Positions 10,830-22,400 of a stretch of DNA of 64,000 nucleotides are shown piece by piece. The position numbers were made by a program, and so were the translations under genes. The stretch is from Euwallacea fornicatus (taxonomy: Eukaryota; Arthropoda; Insecta; Coleoptera; Curculionidae): contig NC_089559.1 in assembly GCF_040115645.1 (NCBI RefSeq), forward strand, positions 930,001-994,000, in the 5' to 3' direction. Position 1 is the first letter of the stretch, and every line of letters starts with the position of its first letter. The notes beneath the pieces were generated by a model, which saw only the letters and a program-made list of their open reading frames with translations, searched no databases and was not told the DNA's origin.

Positions 10830-12839
10830 ACAGTGATTTTTCTAGGTTGAGGGTGTGTTGCAAGAAAATGTGGACGAGTTAAAACGTTTAGAAGTTTTAA
10901 TTGGTTTGAAGTGCTTTAAAGGGCTCCTGGCAGATGCTCCGCCGCCGGCTCCATTTATCGAGTTTCGTTTTCGTAACTCCAAACTGGATCAGAACGCTGC
11001 CAAAAGCGACGTTTTCCAAACGGGTTTCTCGCACTTTTTCTGGATTTTCACGTGGGGTCACAGACCATGGCGAAAATACCGACGAAGCTAATTTGATGGC
11101 TCGTGAACGGGCCTCTTCGCCCGTTAAAGTCGCATAAAATTGATTGATACCGCACACATTGGCATTGAACTCATTGTTTTGATGGCTGGCACCCCTGCTA
11201 TTTATACCCCTGGAAACAAGGATTGTAGCGGCAAAGGGGTTATCTTTCCAGAAATTTATTCAGCAAACATCTCGCAAGTGGAAACCGCACCACGATCGGC
11301 GACTCTCTAATTACCGCGCCGCTGTACTAATTATGGATGGTGTGGGCAAACCCCGGTCATATTTCATTTGCCATAATTTCTAAAATTATTTATTCAAGCC
11401 CCAGTTTGTTTGAAAATAAATTTGTTGTTAATTTAGGGCTCGTATTGGTGTTAACGCAATCCCCAGAGGAAAACCAGACGATTTTCCGCAATCGAAGTGG
11501 AAAAATAAGCTTTCTATTTAGATAAAAATCAGAGTTAGACAGATAAGAGTTAATTTGGTAGTCAAAATAAACCTTCAGACTAAGCAAAACACAGCTGTAA
11601 AGTAATTGGAATTTGCACCAATTGTGTGCCAGAGAAACTGTCTGGGTTAAAAAGGGAAAAGCCTTTGCACGTATCCGAACGAAATGAAATCGATGAGCCA
11701 CGGCCATTATATCTTAATAGAAACGGTGTTTGAGAACTGCAAATTTCAGCTTCAAATGAGGCACGGAAATAAAATCACCCACATCGAATTGGTGCGACTG
11801 GACTGCTTCCAACGTGTCCAGAGAGCTTCTGGAAAATGTTCACAGATGTTGTTTTTTTCTCTGGCAGACTGAAAGGCAGATCTGATCTAACCTTCGAAAA
11901 TATATCCCAGCCATATATTGATGTCATCAACGTGTTAATTTTCCTATAATCAACCCGCTGTTTGTATACAGATATCGGTTATGGGTACCTTGACGAGACT
12001 TAAAATAAATCGCTCTAACCTTAAGCACTCAATACTTCCTTGTTTAAAAATAAAATTGCCAATCTCGTATGAGTTTTTTTGACTGCCAACCTTGGCAGTA
12101 TATGTGTATCACCTCGATAGCTCTTTATTTTTTTGATTATTATCTTTAATCACGGCCCATTGTCGGTAATCTTCACCAACTTCCATAGCCACAGATTTCC
12201 ACTCGAGGAAGGGTTTTCCAAGGCTTCGTTCAACTCTCACGACGGTCACGTAAACGATTAAAAATAAATTAAATTAAAACCGAAGACATGTCACAGCACG
12301 AAAATTCGGGCCGAGACGACCAGAACGAGAGCATAATGGTGTACACGCAGCATTAACCCAATGCTTCCTGGTCGCCGCGAATAAGATCCGTTAATTATCG
12401 GCATTATCTAATAGTCAGCTGTTATATCATTTCAAGGCTTGTAGGATCGTAGAATGTACATATGTACGTGCACATTATATATTGCAGATTAGAATACAAT
12501 ATGTTCTCTAATTGCGGTGGAAGATTTGTCCAAGGCTACGGATTACTGCTAAACCCGACTTATGTAATCGGTTATCTCACGTTTTCAAGGAAAAATTTCA
12601 AAGCTAGAAAACGCTGTCGGATTCACAAAGAAATTCCCACAAGTTTTTTACAGGAGAGCAATTGAACAAATCGTTAATTTAGAGGTGATAAACGATGATA
12701 CGCCGCTGTTGACTGTACGAATTTGAATCGTTCGCCGATTCGTATTAAATCGGAGATTTTCTGGCGAAGCCTTTGACCATATTTACTGGAAAATTAACGC
12801 GATTTTCACGAAAATACAACATTTTATTGAACCTTAAAG
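10830..12839. other. Intronic or intergenic DNA, no supported exon
   Basis: A GC-richer patch at 10920-11130 leaves frames open on both strands (minus-strand codons 11157-10897, plus-strand 10855-11091). Neither has a convincing splice or start context, so neither is called. The rest is AT-rich with no clear exon or repeat. Confidence 0.4.
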
Positions 12840-13690
12840 CTTTAGATCGAGGCTCGCCGCGCCACCGTCCATTTTCCCAGCCATTCGTCAATTTCACAGG
12901 TACGTCGGAACAGTCACGGTAGAAACGCGACCGAAATCGCTATGAAATTTCCATAACTTCGGTTAAAGTGTAACGATTGTAATGTTGACGATACAGATCA
13001 CGGCTCCGCAAGCCACTGTGCCATTCATCGTCTTCAGCATTCGACAAATTCCCAAATCACCCGGGGAAATTTTGACGGAAACGTACGAGCGTAGATACGC
13101 TAAAAAATTTCCAGAACTCTTCTCGGAATATAACGATTTATCGGACCTGGATGTGGGAGTAATTTTAGTAATCGAAATCAGAGCTTGGTGCGGCAACGTT
13201 TGCCGTCTGAAGCACCGCAGTGCCGTCACTATTTGGGGGAGGCTGCAGCAGGAGCGCGGGAAATTGATGGTGTGGATCAAGGCTCGGCACGCCGCTCATT
13301 GTCTTCTGAGGCACCCACCAATTTGACAGTTCGTTTTGCGAAGTCTTGGCCTCAACTTACAAAAAAATCTAGTTGTTCCTCCCAAAACTCGATGGATGTT
13401 TTAACGCGGATGGCAGTGGTAGTGGTTGGGCCCCTATCGGCGCACGATGGGTTACTCGTTATCGCGCGACGCATTTGTTTATTTTTAATAAATAAACGGC
13501 GTACGACATCATCTCTGTTTAGAAATGATCGAAGTCACTTTCGGCGAGCATGTCCTCAGCCAAAACTGACCGAAAACACCCATTTCGTTTAAACCCAAAT
13601 TCGGAAGAACTAGCTGCAGACCCGCCGATTTCCAGTACGCCGCACCTCTCCGTACCATCTGAAGCATCGGCCAATTCCGCAGCTTGGTCT
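12840..13690. repeat. GC-rich degenerate tandem repeat block
   Basis: Similar phrases recur at about 12848 (GAGGCTCGCCGCGCCACCGT), 13001 (ACGGCTCCGCAAGCCACTGT), 13183, 13279 (AAGGCTCGGCACGCCGCTCA) and 13632 (TACGCCGCACCTCTCCGT). Each is followed by CATTTTC/CATCGTCTTC and then CAATTT-like sequence. Spacings cluster near 150-185 bp. The repeat's GC content explains the overlapping open frames on both strands (12963-13592), which I do not regard as genes. Confidence 0.45.
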
Positions 13691-13699
13691 GGATACTGG

Positions 13700-15039
13700 C
13701 GGCACGAGTTTAGCCAGAAATTCGAGAGTTATTACTCACTTTATCTGAGGAACGGTTGAGAAATCCGCAAAAAGCCAAAGTTGAGCACTTAGCAACGTCG
13801 AACGGTTAGATGATATCGTTGACCCGAAAGGAATGTCATCAGTTTCGAAGGATTAGTACCAAGTGGTGCAATCTGGCCAATGATTTCTAATTGAAAGGAT
13901 GATTTGCATGAATATCAACAATTCAATGTATTGTTGCCGCATGATTTGGCCGACACAGTTAGAAAGTTGAATGCATATTTGACTGTGCAGGCAAATCGCA
14001 GACTTGTTAGTGGGTTCGCGGGCCCGTTGTAAATGGTACTAATTGCGTAACGGCTGATTAATGGGTCAGGGTAGTACCAGTTCAATTTCCAAAAGATTCG
14101 ACGCCTATAAATCCCTGCCAGCTTTAAAACGGTAAATCTCGATAACAAACTTTCATATACAAATTACTCAAAATCCGACTTCTAAGGTTAAGAAAATGAT
14201 GGATAGACTTGCGAGCGGTCTGGATAACTTCCACAAAAATATGAAAGTTTACATTTTCCTAAAATTGTTTGTATGAACACACCGCGGATAATTAACTCTC
14301 CTGCAAGGATAATAAACAGGTTCAAAGCCTTGGGAGCAAAAACCCGCCTTGTCCCTTAGGTCTAGACATTTTAGGGCGCAAAAAAGAGGCAGATGTAGTC
14401 CCTATTACATACATATATAAAAGTATTGTGAAGAGGCATTTCCGGTGCCGTAATAATAACACTAATAACATGGTATCAGGCTCATCCAACAAACAGGGAT
14501 TTATTGCAAAAATAGGACGAGCACATGTGTCGAGATATGAAAACCCATGTGAATCCGTTGTTTACCTCCGAGTATCTTTATGAGGAAAAATCCGACTAAA
14601 TCCAGATCGAGGGGGCAAAGCTGTCCCGGACAAAGATCCAGGTATTAGGAGTTAATAGCAAATTTATATTGGAGAGATAAGGTTCAGCTGCGCAGAAAAG
14701 TTATTGCTTCGGGAAATGGGCACTTGCGAACGAGCCCATTGAATCATAATGTGTGCATAAGATAGAAAGTAAAGTACCTGATGTACGTCAAAAGGTAACA
14801 TGTTGCAGATGTGGAAGTACGGCCGAATTACTCAATTTCTAGCCTAATATGTGTGGCACAGATGAAATATGTGGGTTAATTGGGTTTGCTTTGCAGTTGT
14901 TGATAAGGATTAGGTTTCTTCTTTCTCATCTGGGTCGCAGTCAGATGGGTTTAATTGAAAAAAAAAAAATTAATATTAACCTTGCACGCCCATGGGATTT
15001 ATTTGTAGAGCGCTTAATTAAAATTTAAGCAGAGGCAAA
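13700..15039. other. AT-rich non-coding stretch
   Basis: No exon, RNA gene or obvious repeat could be supported. The 77-codon minus frame at 13915-14148 lacks splice or codon-bias support. Confidence 0.4.
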
Positions 15040-15640
15040 AAAGTGCCGCGAACAGGGGCGTGGCAGGGCATAATCTACTAGGAAGCAACAATTCAATCTA
15101 AAATTTCATTCCTTGCAAAATTGAAAAATGCATTATCCTTCAGAGAAAACGTTGCGCTGCAATGGTTTCGCCGCTACAACTAGTAGCGAGGACCCCCTCA
15201 ACGCTCGACGTTGTAGAAATGACCGTCGTAAAACAGGGGCGTAGCGAGGCAAGCTCGAAGGGCGCATTGGCGACATTTCACATATCGCTCTATAACGAAA
15301 TGGAAAATTTCGTTACTCCTAGGAAAAACCTTGCAGGCCAATGGATTAAGCACCACAGCTGCTAGGGAACGTTTCGTAGTCGCTCTGAAGCCGCGAAAAC
15401 TACTCACTGGAAAACAGGGGCACGCTGAAGTAACATTTCAGGTACTACAATTAGAAAATTGCAGATGTTACTTTTTGAGAAAATTCAAAAAATCGCTTAA
15501 GAGGACCTAGCACGGCGACAGTTTAATTGCCAAAATTAGTAAGATTTGAAAATTCCATAAGTGCCTCAAAACTTTTTACCAGCCTGTATTCGAATCGGGA
15601 GTGTACAGGGGCGGGATGCGGTGACAAGAACTGGAATTCC
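15040..15640. repeat. ~181-bp degenerate tandem repeat array
   Basis: The phrase ACAGGGGCG or a close variant occurs at 15052, 15233, 15414 and 15605, giving spacings of 181, 181 and 191 bp. A second core recurs inside the units (GCGCTGCAATGGTTT near 15150; TGCAGGCCAATGGATTAAG near 15333). Unit identity between copies is low (roughly half, by eye), so this is an old array. The open frames over it are not credible genes. Confidence 0.7.
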
Positions 15641-16075
15641 AAATCTATCTACTGTACGAATTTTGAAAATTTATCATTTCCAAAACACTCCGCGTATCAA
15701 TGGCTTATGTGGCATTGAAAGTCAAATTTTAATTAAAACGTAAAAACTCATTACTTATAAGAACGAGCGTGCGCACCAACGGTTCAATTATTAAAATCAG
15801 CAGCGAAGACTCTGAATTCTAAAAAATTGTAGCCCGATCGAAAATCGATATTTATGAAAGTTCATGAACATTCACGAAGACTTCAAGGAAAAATCGCACG
15901 CCAATGGGATGGGCGTTAAAAAATGAAAAGAGAAAAAAACTTTTTTTTTTTTTTTTTTAAAGAAAACTTGAACCTGATTTGAAAAACGAGACATCTTCGG
16001 TAACAGAGAGTGTCCTAGAACATGAAGCTGTCCTAAACGTGTTTGGCCAAGAACTACAGACGTACTTGAACAATA

Positions 16076-16800
16076 TTACTGAGCTATTTATTGATACACC
16101 AGTGGCGGCATATGTTTTTCCTCTCGACTATGAAAAAGAGAATTTTGATGAAATACTGAGTTTTCAAGCTCTCCATTTCTAACTTAAAAAAAGGATCTAC
16201 AACCAATTGAGTCTCCTTTAAGACATAAAAGTTCGTATGCGTTTGAATTCGTATTAAGCTAGTTACTAATGTTCCAGTGACGGCACATAATTTAATTTTC
16301 TAAAATTCTCGTTGCTTAAATACAGATAAACACACATCGTTTTGAGGCGTAGTTGAACAATAGTAGTGAGCTGTTTACTAACGTACCAGTGGCGGCAACA
16401 TATTTAATTTCCTGCCAGTTGTCAAAGTTATTATTTTGTAATATTGGGCTCGTGGGTTTAATAATTTGTGAAAAAAATATCTACGCCATTAAAGTTCCTG
16501 CCAGAATATAAAGCAGCCACAGACGTAGTTGTACAAACTACTACTTGAGAATTTACTGACGCTCCAGTCGCAGTAACACACTATTTTCCTCGCGCATGTT
16601 AAAAACAAGAATTTCCATAATACTGAATTTTTAAAAATGAAAAAAATTGCAACTTGAGGAAATGGACGTCTGCGCCAATGGAGTTTGTAAGCAATCACTG
16701 GGGTATTTGCAAAAAATATAGTGAGCTGTTTACTAATATCCCAGTGGCAGCAAACATGTTTATTTGCTCTCAGTTCTCAAAAACAGAACTTTCTTGGAAT
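16076..16800. repeat. ~177-bp degenerate tandem repeat array, second block
   Basis: Five copies of a block shaped like GAGCTGTTTACTAA..CCAGTGGCGGCA..ATTT..CTCTCAGTT..CAAAA are visible. The CCAGTGGCG core lies at 16099, 16274, 16386, 16564 and 16741. Spacings are 175, 112, 178 and 177 bp, so one unit is truncated. Conservation extends about 60 bases around each core. It continues the array at 15.04-15.64 kb in a different phase. Confidence 0.75.
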
Positions 16801-18899
16801 ACCGACCTATCAACCATTTAATATCTATTTGAAGAAAAGATAACATCTGCGCCAATGAAGCATATCTTTTATGGAGTGCAAGGCAACCGTAAGCGCACTT
16901 CAATGGATTTAGACAAAATGATACGAGACACGTGCTTTTCACGCAAATTGCCTCTCAACCAAATTTTTTTTCCTGAAACCATACAAAAGCTGCAATTGCC
17001 TGAATAATAATTGGTAATTGGTCTATGACCGGAAAACAATACATTTCCTCATGTGGACATGGAAATACACAGATTTGAACCCAACACCAATCCAAATTTA
17101 GCATATAAATCACGAGAGAGCAACGTGATAGCATTGGCGGCTTGACTAAGGAATATAGTTTGGAGGTCACCGTACCCCAAGTCTGGTATGCGCGGCGGTT
17201 TCATCAGGGTTCTTAACCTACAAATGCCCTCTTTTCGCCCGATTCTTGATTTATACGTCTAGTTTTTGAAGGTTCCAGTTATGGAGTGAATTAGAAACAG
17301 CTCTGGGCAGGCAAATCGTTAGTCGCAGATCGGTGTAATGGTCTCAAGTGCGATCGCCCGAAAATAGGGACAAATGGGGCAGGTTCAAGGGTTGCAATAA
17401 GTTTTCCGAGAGGAAAAGTTTAGACTTCTATAAGAGCAAACTCCATGGATTCCAGTGAATGGGAACTATTCGGCCGTTATGAGGCGTTTGAACCCAATTC
17501 GAACAAGGAACCTTTCGAGTTTCAGAGAATAATTTGGAGCTAATTGGGGTCTGACTCAGCAAATTATTGGCGTAGATCAAGATTCAAGGATGTCTAAGTT
17601 TTGGGTTTGTTTGCTTTTATATCGGTCTTCTATCAAAAGAGCGAGACGTGCAACAAATGTTATTTGCAAGTGTGTCGAGTCTCGTGAAGAACTGATAATG
17701 AAATGCACAGCGCGAAGTTCCAAAGTATTTTTATACGTATTTTTATATGTATTTTTATGTTTTTTTATTACTGGATGATTGTAAATTGCGTTATTAATGA
17801 TTTATATTAGTTATTGTTGTTTGGCGTTCGGGGTGTTAACGAGATTATACTCTCAATAAATCATGGTTTTGCCGTCTCCGCTATCAGGCTCGAAAGTAAT
17901 TATTTTCGTTCGTTTAACCATCCGATAATGCAAATACACATCACAGAATGTATTCAATTGTTCGGAATTTCTCAAAGGCAGGAGGACAATTTGAGTCCCC
18001 GGTCGATCATAAAGATAAAATTGCGCAATATTTTCACTAAGAAATCTAATCTAAAAAATGGATCATCTACCTTCCAAGAGAACGTTTCTATGAACGTATC
18101 ATTCGGGGAAACGTACATATGATCTACAGAGAGCTGCGGATGCCGAGATAAAGGTTCCCCCTTCCGAGGTGCATTCGTCCTGTCTACGCTCTGAGTTGAC
18201 CTCAGCGCATTAGAACTAGCTCTAACAAATGTAGACGTGCATAAGATTCACATTGAAGAATCAACTGAAGAAAGGAATCTAAGAGTTACTCGAAAAAAAT
18301 CTCAATTCGATGCCATTACGTTGGGTCTATGACTCAATTCTCCAGACTGAATCTAAGTTCTACATAGTTGATTCCCAGTAATTCGTTAGTCATCAAATGC
18401 TCCTACAAAAGCATTTTATTATTAACTTAACTTTATTAATAACCTTTTATCGTCCTATCAGGGACCTTTTAATATAATTAGCTAAATATAATTAGCTGAG
18501 GAGTGTGCTTTGTTTACAGCCAGAATTTGCGTGCACACATTCAGTAGGTGTGCAATTTGCTAATAAAACGTTGAGTAATTAGATGTCTTCTGCTTACTCT
18601 TACACGTTGTGTCCCAAATTGGCTCTGCACGTACGAAGATCTCAGTTGTCGCGAGAGACAGAGAATCGGCTACACGGGAGAAGTTTCCGAGAGTTCTGTG
18701 AGAAAGGCACATCTGCCTCGAAAATCGCCACGTTTCTCCCGCGTTTCGGGGAAAAAACGGAAAAACGTGAAACAGCGCATTTCAAAATCAATCCGAAAGC
18801 GACTTTGTTGAAGGCAAGAGTCAATTGGGCCAATTTTTTTTAGGTAGAATTCAGTGATGCGCCAAAAATAATTCAACCGTCATTTGTTACAGGATCCGG
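16801..18899. other. Non-coding stretch with weak open frames
   Basis: AT-rich. A short tandem of GTATTTTTATA-like units lies at about 17727-17760. An 86-codon plus frame (18583-18843) overlaps two minus frames of similar length in a GC-richer patch, and has no recognisable domain or splice signals, so it is not called. Confidence 0.35.
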
Positions 18900-20000
18900 G
18901 GTGGTACTCACGGACGCCATCTTGAATTTTTGCATTTTCGAAAAAGGGCTCAACCGACGTCTCTGTTGGCGCGTTTCTAAAGGGCAAACTCGAGGTTTCC
19001 AAAAAAATTTTATTAAACTCTGACCGGTTGCGTTGCTCGTCGCGCAAACCACACTGGAGTTGCTACTCTACCTGTCAAAGTTCTGTGACAGGTACAGTGG
19101 TAATTCTAGTTCGGTTTGCGCGGCACAAAAGCGAAATGCAAGATGGAGGGCGTGGCGGAATTCTACTTCGAGTCGAACAGGAACGCGGCTACGGCGGGCG
19201 CGGGAACTACGCAGCGTGGAAAACGCCGGAGCACGTCGTTTAATTAATCAATTGCAGTTAATCGTAAATGATTGTCGATTAACTGTTTCTCCGCCTTTTC
19301 GAACGAAATCGGCACGTCACAGCCGGTTCAGTCTCCCGCGCGGTTGATCCGGTTAGGGGAAACTGTCGCGCACGTGACGACGACCATTGCAGTTGCGTTT
19401 CTGTTCAATTCTAAATAGATTTCTATCACACTCGCTTTCGTGCATTTCACTCGCGAATCGACTTTCGCCACGTGACGTAATGCCGACCAACTCGTAATGT
19501 AATTTTGGTAAATAGTTGACGATTTGGGGAACTCCTCGCGCTCCTCCGAGGCGGTCGCCCTCGTCGAAGTCAGTTGAGGCCCTCGCGCAGTTTTCTCCTT
19601 TAAGGAAACTGTCGCGCGCGCGGCGACGTCTACTGCAGTTGCGTTTCCGTTCGATTTCAAAATAGGTTTCTATCACGTTCGCCATCTTGCATTTCCCTTA
19701 CAAATTAACTTTGATTTTCGTTGCCCAGTTAGGTGATGTGGCCGTAAGGTAGTTGCGCGAGTAGCTGACTGTTTGCAAAAATGTCGCGCATGTGACAGGC
19801 GCAAATTAGCAACGGAGCGTTCCACTTTTTTCTGTTTTTTTTTTTGTTTTTTTTTGTTTTTTTTTTCTTTTTTTTTTGCGTTTTCTGAAAAACGGTGAAA
19901 CACGCAGTAGCTCTGCAGCCGCGTCCGAGCATCTCGCGAACTTCTCCCGAATTCTCCCCCCTTCAGCCCCGTCCCCCCGATGGCCAGCCATGGTCCCTCG
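18900..20000. repeat. CpG-rich block with a 246-bp-spaced duplication
   Basis: Positions about 19355-19452 and 19601-19699 are related copies. Both contain AAACTGTCGCGC, then GCAGTTGCGTTTC, then TTTCTATCAC and TTCG..TGCATTTC, offset by 246 bp. A weaker third copy starts near 19775 (ATGTCGCGCATGTGAC). Inverted fragments occur at about 18918 and 19132 (CCATCTTG..GCATTT against AAATGCAAGATGG). CpG density is well above the surroundings. The long overlapping frames at 19028-19932, including the poly-lysine frame from a T-rich tract at 19825-19878, follow from the repeats and composition. Confidence 0.5.
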
Positions 20001-21171
20001 TGCGTTTGGAAGCAGTTTGGGACACGGCGCGTAATTTTACAAAAATCACGTGTTACGTAACAGATTGGGCGGTATTAGTAATGCAGACAAGATCTTAGAA
20101 CATGTGGACGATTTTCAATCGGCGCTCAAGACCGAATTAAACCCGGTCTAACGAAGGTTGCACCCAGTCAGAATCCCGTTAGATATAAATAGTCTTCCTT
20201 ATTTTTAACTTGGTAATTTAAAACTGTACCTATACCGAAGAAAAGATTTCAATATCGCTATACGGTCTTGTGCATTGTACATGACCCTGATATGCCAGTT
20301 AAGACAACTCATAACACAGAACGTGCATTACGTAATACTTACAATAACAGTCACATTCACTATATTGATCCGTAAGTTGCCCGATCTTTTGCACTTCAGA
20401 CTGATCTTATCTGGCACATGCAGTTTAATTGGTTGCTAAGTATGACTCGATTGGGTTTAGGCAAAGGTTGCGTGGTACGTATCTGCCCATGCCTCATACC
20501 AGGCATGAAATGCACACAGCAACGAAAGCGCAAACACTTTTTCGGAAAAAAATTGCTGAATCGCAGGAGAAATCGGACACCAAGTGCCAGTTTATCTTGC
20601 TGAACAAGGGGGCACGAGCTTGTGCTTTGTTTCTCCTTAATGACAAAAATTATATTTAGATTTCGATCAACTGAACCGGGCGCACACGTAGATTTTACGA
20701 GCAACAAAAAAACCATCCATTTTTATTGGAAAATTCTACAATTTCGTCCAATTAAAACCCACCAGGTACACACATCAAAACACCATCAACATGGAGAAGA
20801 GGTAAACATTAGCATAATGCCTGGCTATTTTTGGAATATCGTTCTGGAAAGCTGTTTTTGGATGATAACACGGTGAGATTCCAATATAGCCGTTGTGTTT
20901 GCTTTGAGGGAGATATTTCGCAATTACAAGATAACTCGTTTTCGCTTTTATGCAACGGTTTCAAAGGTGATTAAATTCCCAGACCCAGACGGTTTCAGAT
21001 CAAATAACCGGCCAAATTTCAGATTCAAAGGTTTTCTAATGGGACTCGGACACTTGACCGTCAGAAACCTTGAACTGTTTATCTTGTCTGAGATTTAAAT
21101 TGGCTGAAATTGCATTTAATGAGTTAACAATTTGGAGATTTGTCTAATGAAATGTTGAGTGTGAGTACGAA

Positions 21172-21495
21172 ATGAGTGTCGATTTGACGTTTCCTCCTGA
21201 GTGCGCTCTCCCAAAGGGGGATGAAAGTTTACTGTGCTTTGCCCCTTTGTCCCCCATCTGCCCCCGAAACGCCAGTCTCAGCAACCAGCCTGAGACCCTT
21301 TCTAGAAGTCGAAAGGTTAAAATGTTGAGCTCTTCTTCAAACATTCCTACAGTGGCTCGAAGTGAAAACGATACACCTCACAAGTTGACAGATTTTTATT
21401 CATCAATTCGTACCTGCAATTGGGGGATCTGGGGAAATGCATACAGGGTTGCTGACAATTCGACATGTTCCTTTGGAGAGGTGCTAGGACGTGAG
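21172..21495 (+). CDS. Candidate exon with start codon and donor, unrecognised
   Basis: ATG at 21172 opens 108 codons ending exactly at a strong donor (GTGAG|GTAAGGAGG; the intron begins at 21496, phase 0). The frame also runs on to a stop at 21549 if unspliced, for 125 residues. The peptide begins MSVDLTFPPECALPKGDESL. It is serine/proline-rich, with cysteines scattered in the first 35 residues, a basic patch (SRSRKVK) near residue 45, and a C-terminal part with WGIWGNAYR. No signal peptide, membrane helix or known domain is visible. It would be a plus-strand gene nested in a large minus-strand intron. No second exon was identified; pogo transposase remains lie 600 bp downstream, so a transposon-derived origin cannot be excluded. 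Confidence 0.35.
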
Positions 21496-22079
21496 GTAAG
21501 GAGGAAATTGAACCCGTATATGCATATTCCAAAACTTGCTAAATTTTAAGTAATTTATTATTTTTTTCAATCGGGATCCTGATTTTAGATCCAAAATTTA
21601 CCAAATTTTAAGTATTTTAGTTTTTTTTTAATTTGGGTTCTTGACGAGTTCAGAGTGACATTTCAAGAAATCCTTCTTGGACGTTCTTGCCCTATATCTC
21701 GGTCGGCAGTTTTTACTATTAAACATTTCTCAAAAATCGAGCCCATGGGGTCTAAATCGATTTTACTCCGTCTAATCGGGAAAAAATTTCTTTTCTATTC
21801 CGACCAAACTGTCCAATTTTCGATGTAATTGAGGAGGGGGGGGAGGGGGGTGTAAGGTACTTCCGAAGTAGATGGAGAAAAATTGCGGTCGGAGTCCTTG
21901 TCTCGATTTTTGATCTCGTTTCAAGGATCTAAAGAGCATTTTGACACCTCAACTCGTCTGGGAGATACAGTGTGTTTTTCGTTTTCTTTAAGGCCCCATT
22001 AATTTTTTGTTCGTGAATGTTTCCGATTCTCGGCAAAAACATCTTTTGTGCATTTTCTCATGTGCCGCCCACTGGCGTG

Positions 22080-22400
22080 CTCGAATGTTCTCGAAAAACG
22101 TTGTTAACATTAGACGATGCACCAAGTCATTCTCTGAAGCAAAAAGTGAGGAGCAAGGATGGGTCAGGTACATACCGCCCAATGGAACTAAATTAATTCG
22201 ACCCATGGACCAAAACGTAAAAAAATTGACCAAACTACACTACCGAAAATGTCTATTTTCGTCTCTCTTGTCTAAGAATCCTGAAAACGTATCTGAGGAT
22301 TTGGAATGGATAGCATTGCCAGAAGCTGTTTTAATATTACATGTGGCCTGGAACGCAGTTTATCTGCAAACTATTTAAACATTTCGGAACGATCTCTTTT
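22080..22400 (+). pseudogene. Decayed pogo/Tigger-type transposase fragment
   Basis: The plus strand shows the C-terminal DDE region of a pogo/Tigger-like transposase. A DAPSH motif near 22110 (the DNAPSH second-aspartate region) is followed, in a shifted frame, by WVRYIPPNGTKLIRPMDQNV. That matches the family's FLPPNxTxLIQPMDQGV signature. Downstream come HYRKCLF and a tail ending VLILHVAWNAVYLQTI, where the family has a 'D.. ..AWNSV' segment. The frame changes between the two motifs and the N-terminal DNA-binding domain is absent, so it is a dead remnant. Inverted repeats of the original element were not recognised. Confidence 0.65.

Noticed and set aside
12963..13592. Overlapping 105-135-codon frames on both strands
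   Set aside because: They lie on a GC-rich degenerate repeat block; the openness follows from composition and no start, splice or domain context supports a gene.
19328..19932. Long minus-strand frames, including a poly-lysine one
   Set aside because: The frames translate a tandem duplication and a T-rich tract; the internal protein repeat simply mirrors the 246-bp DNA duplication.
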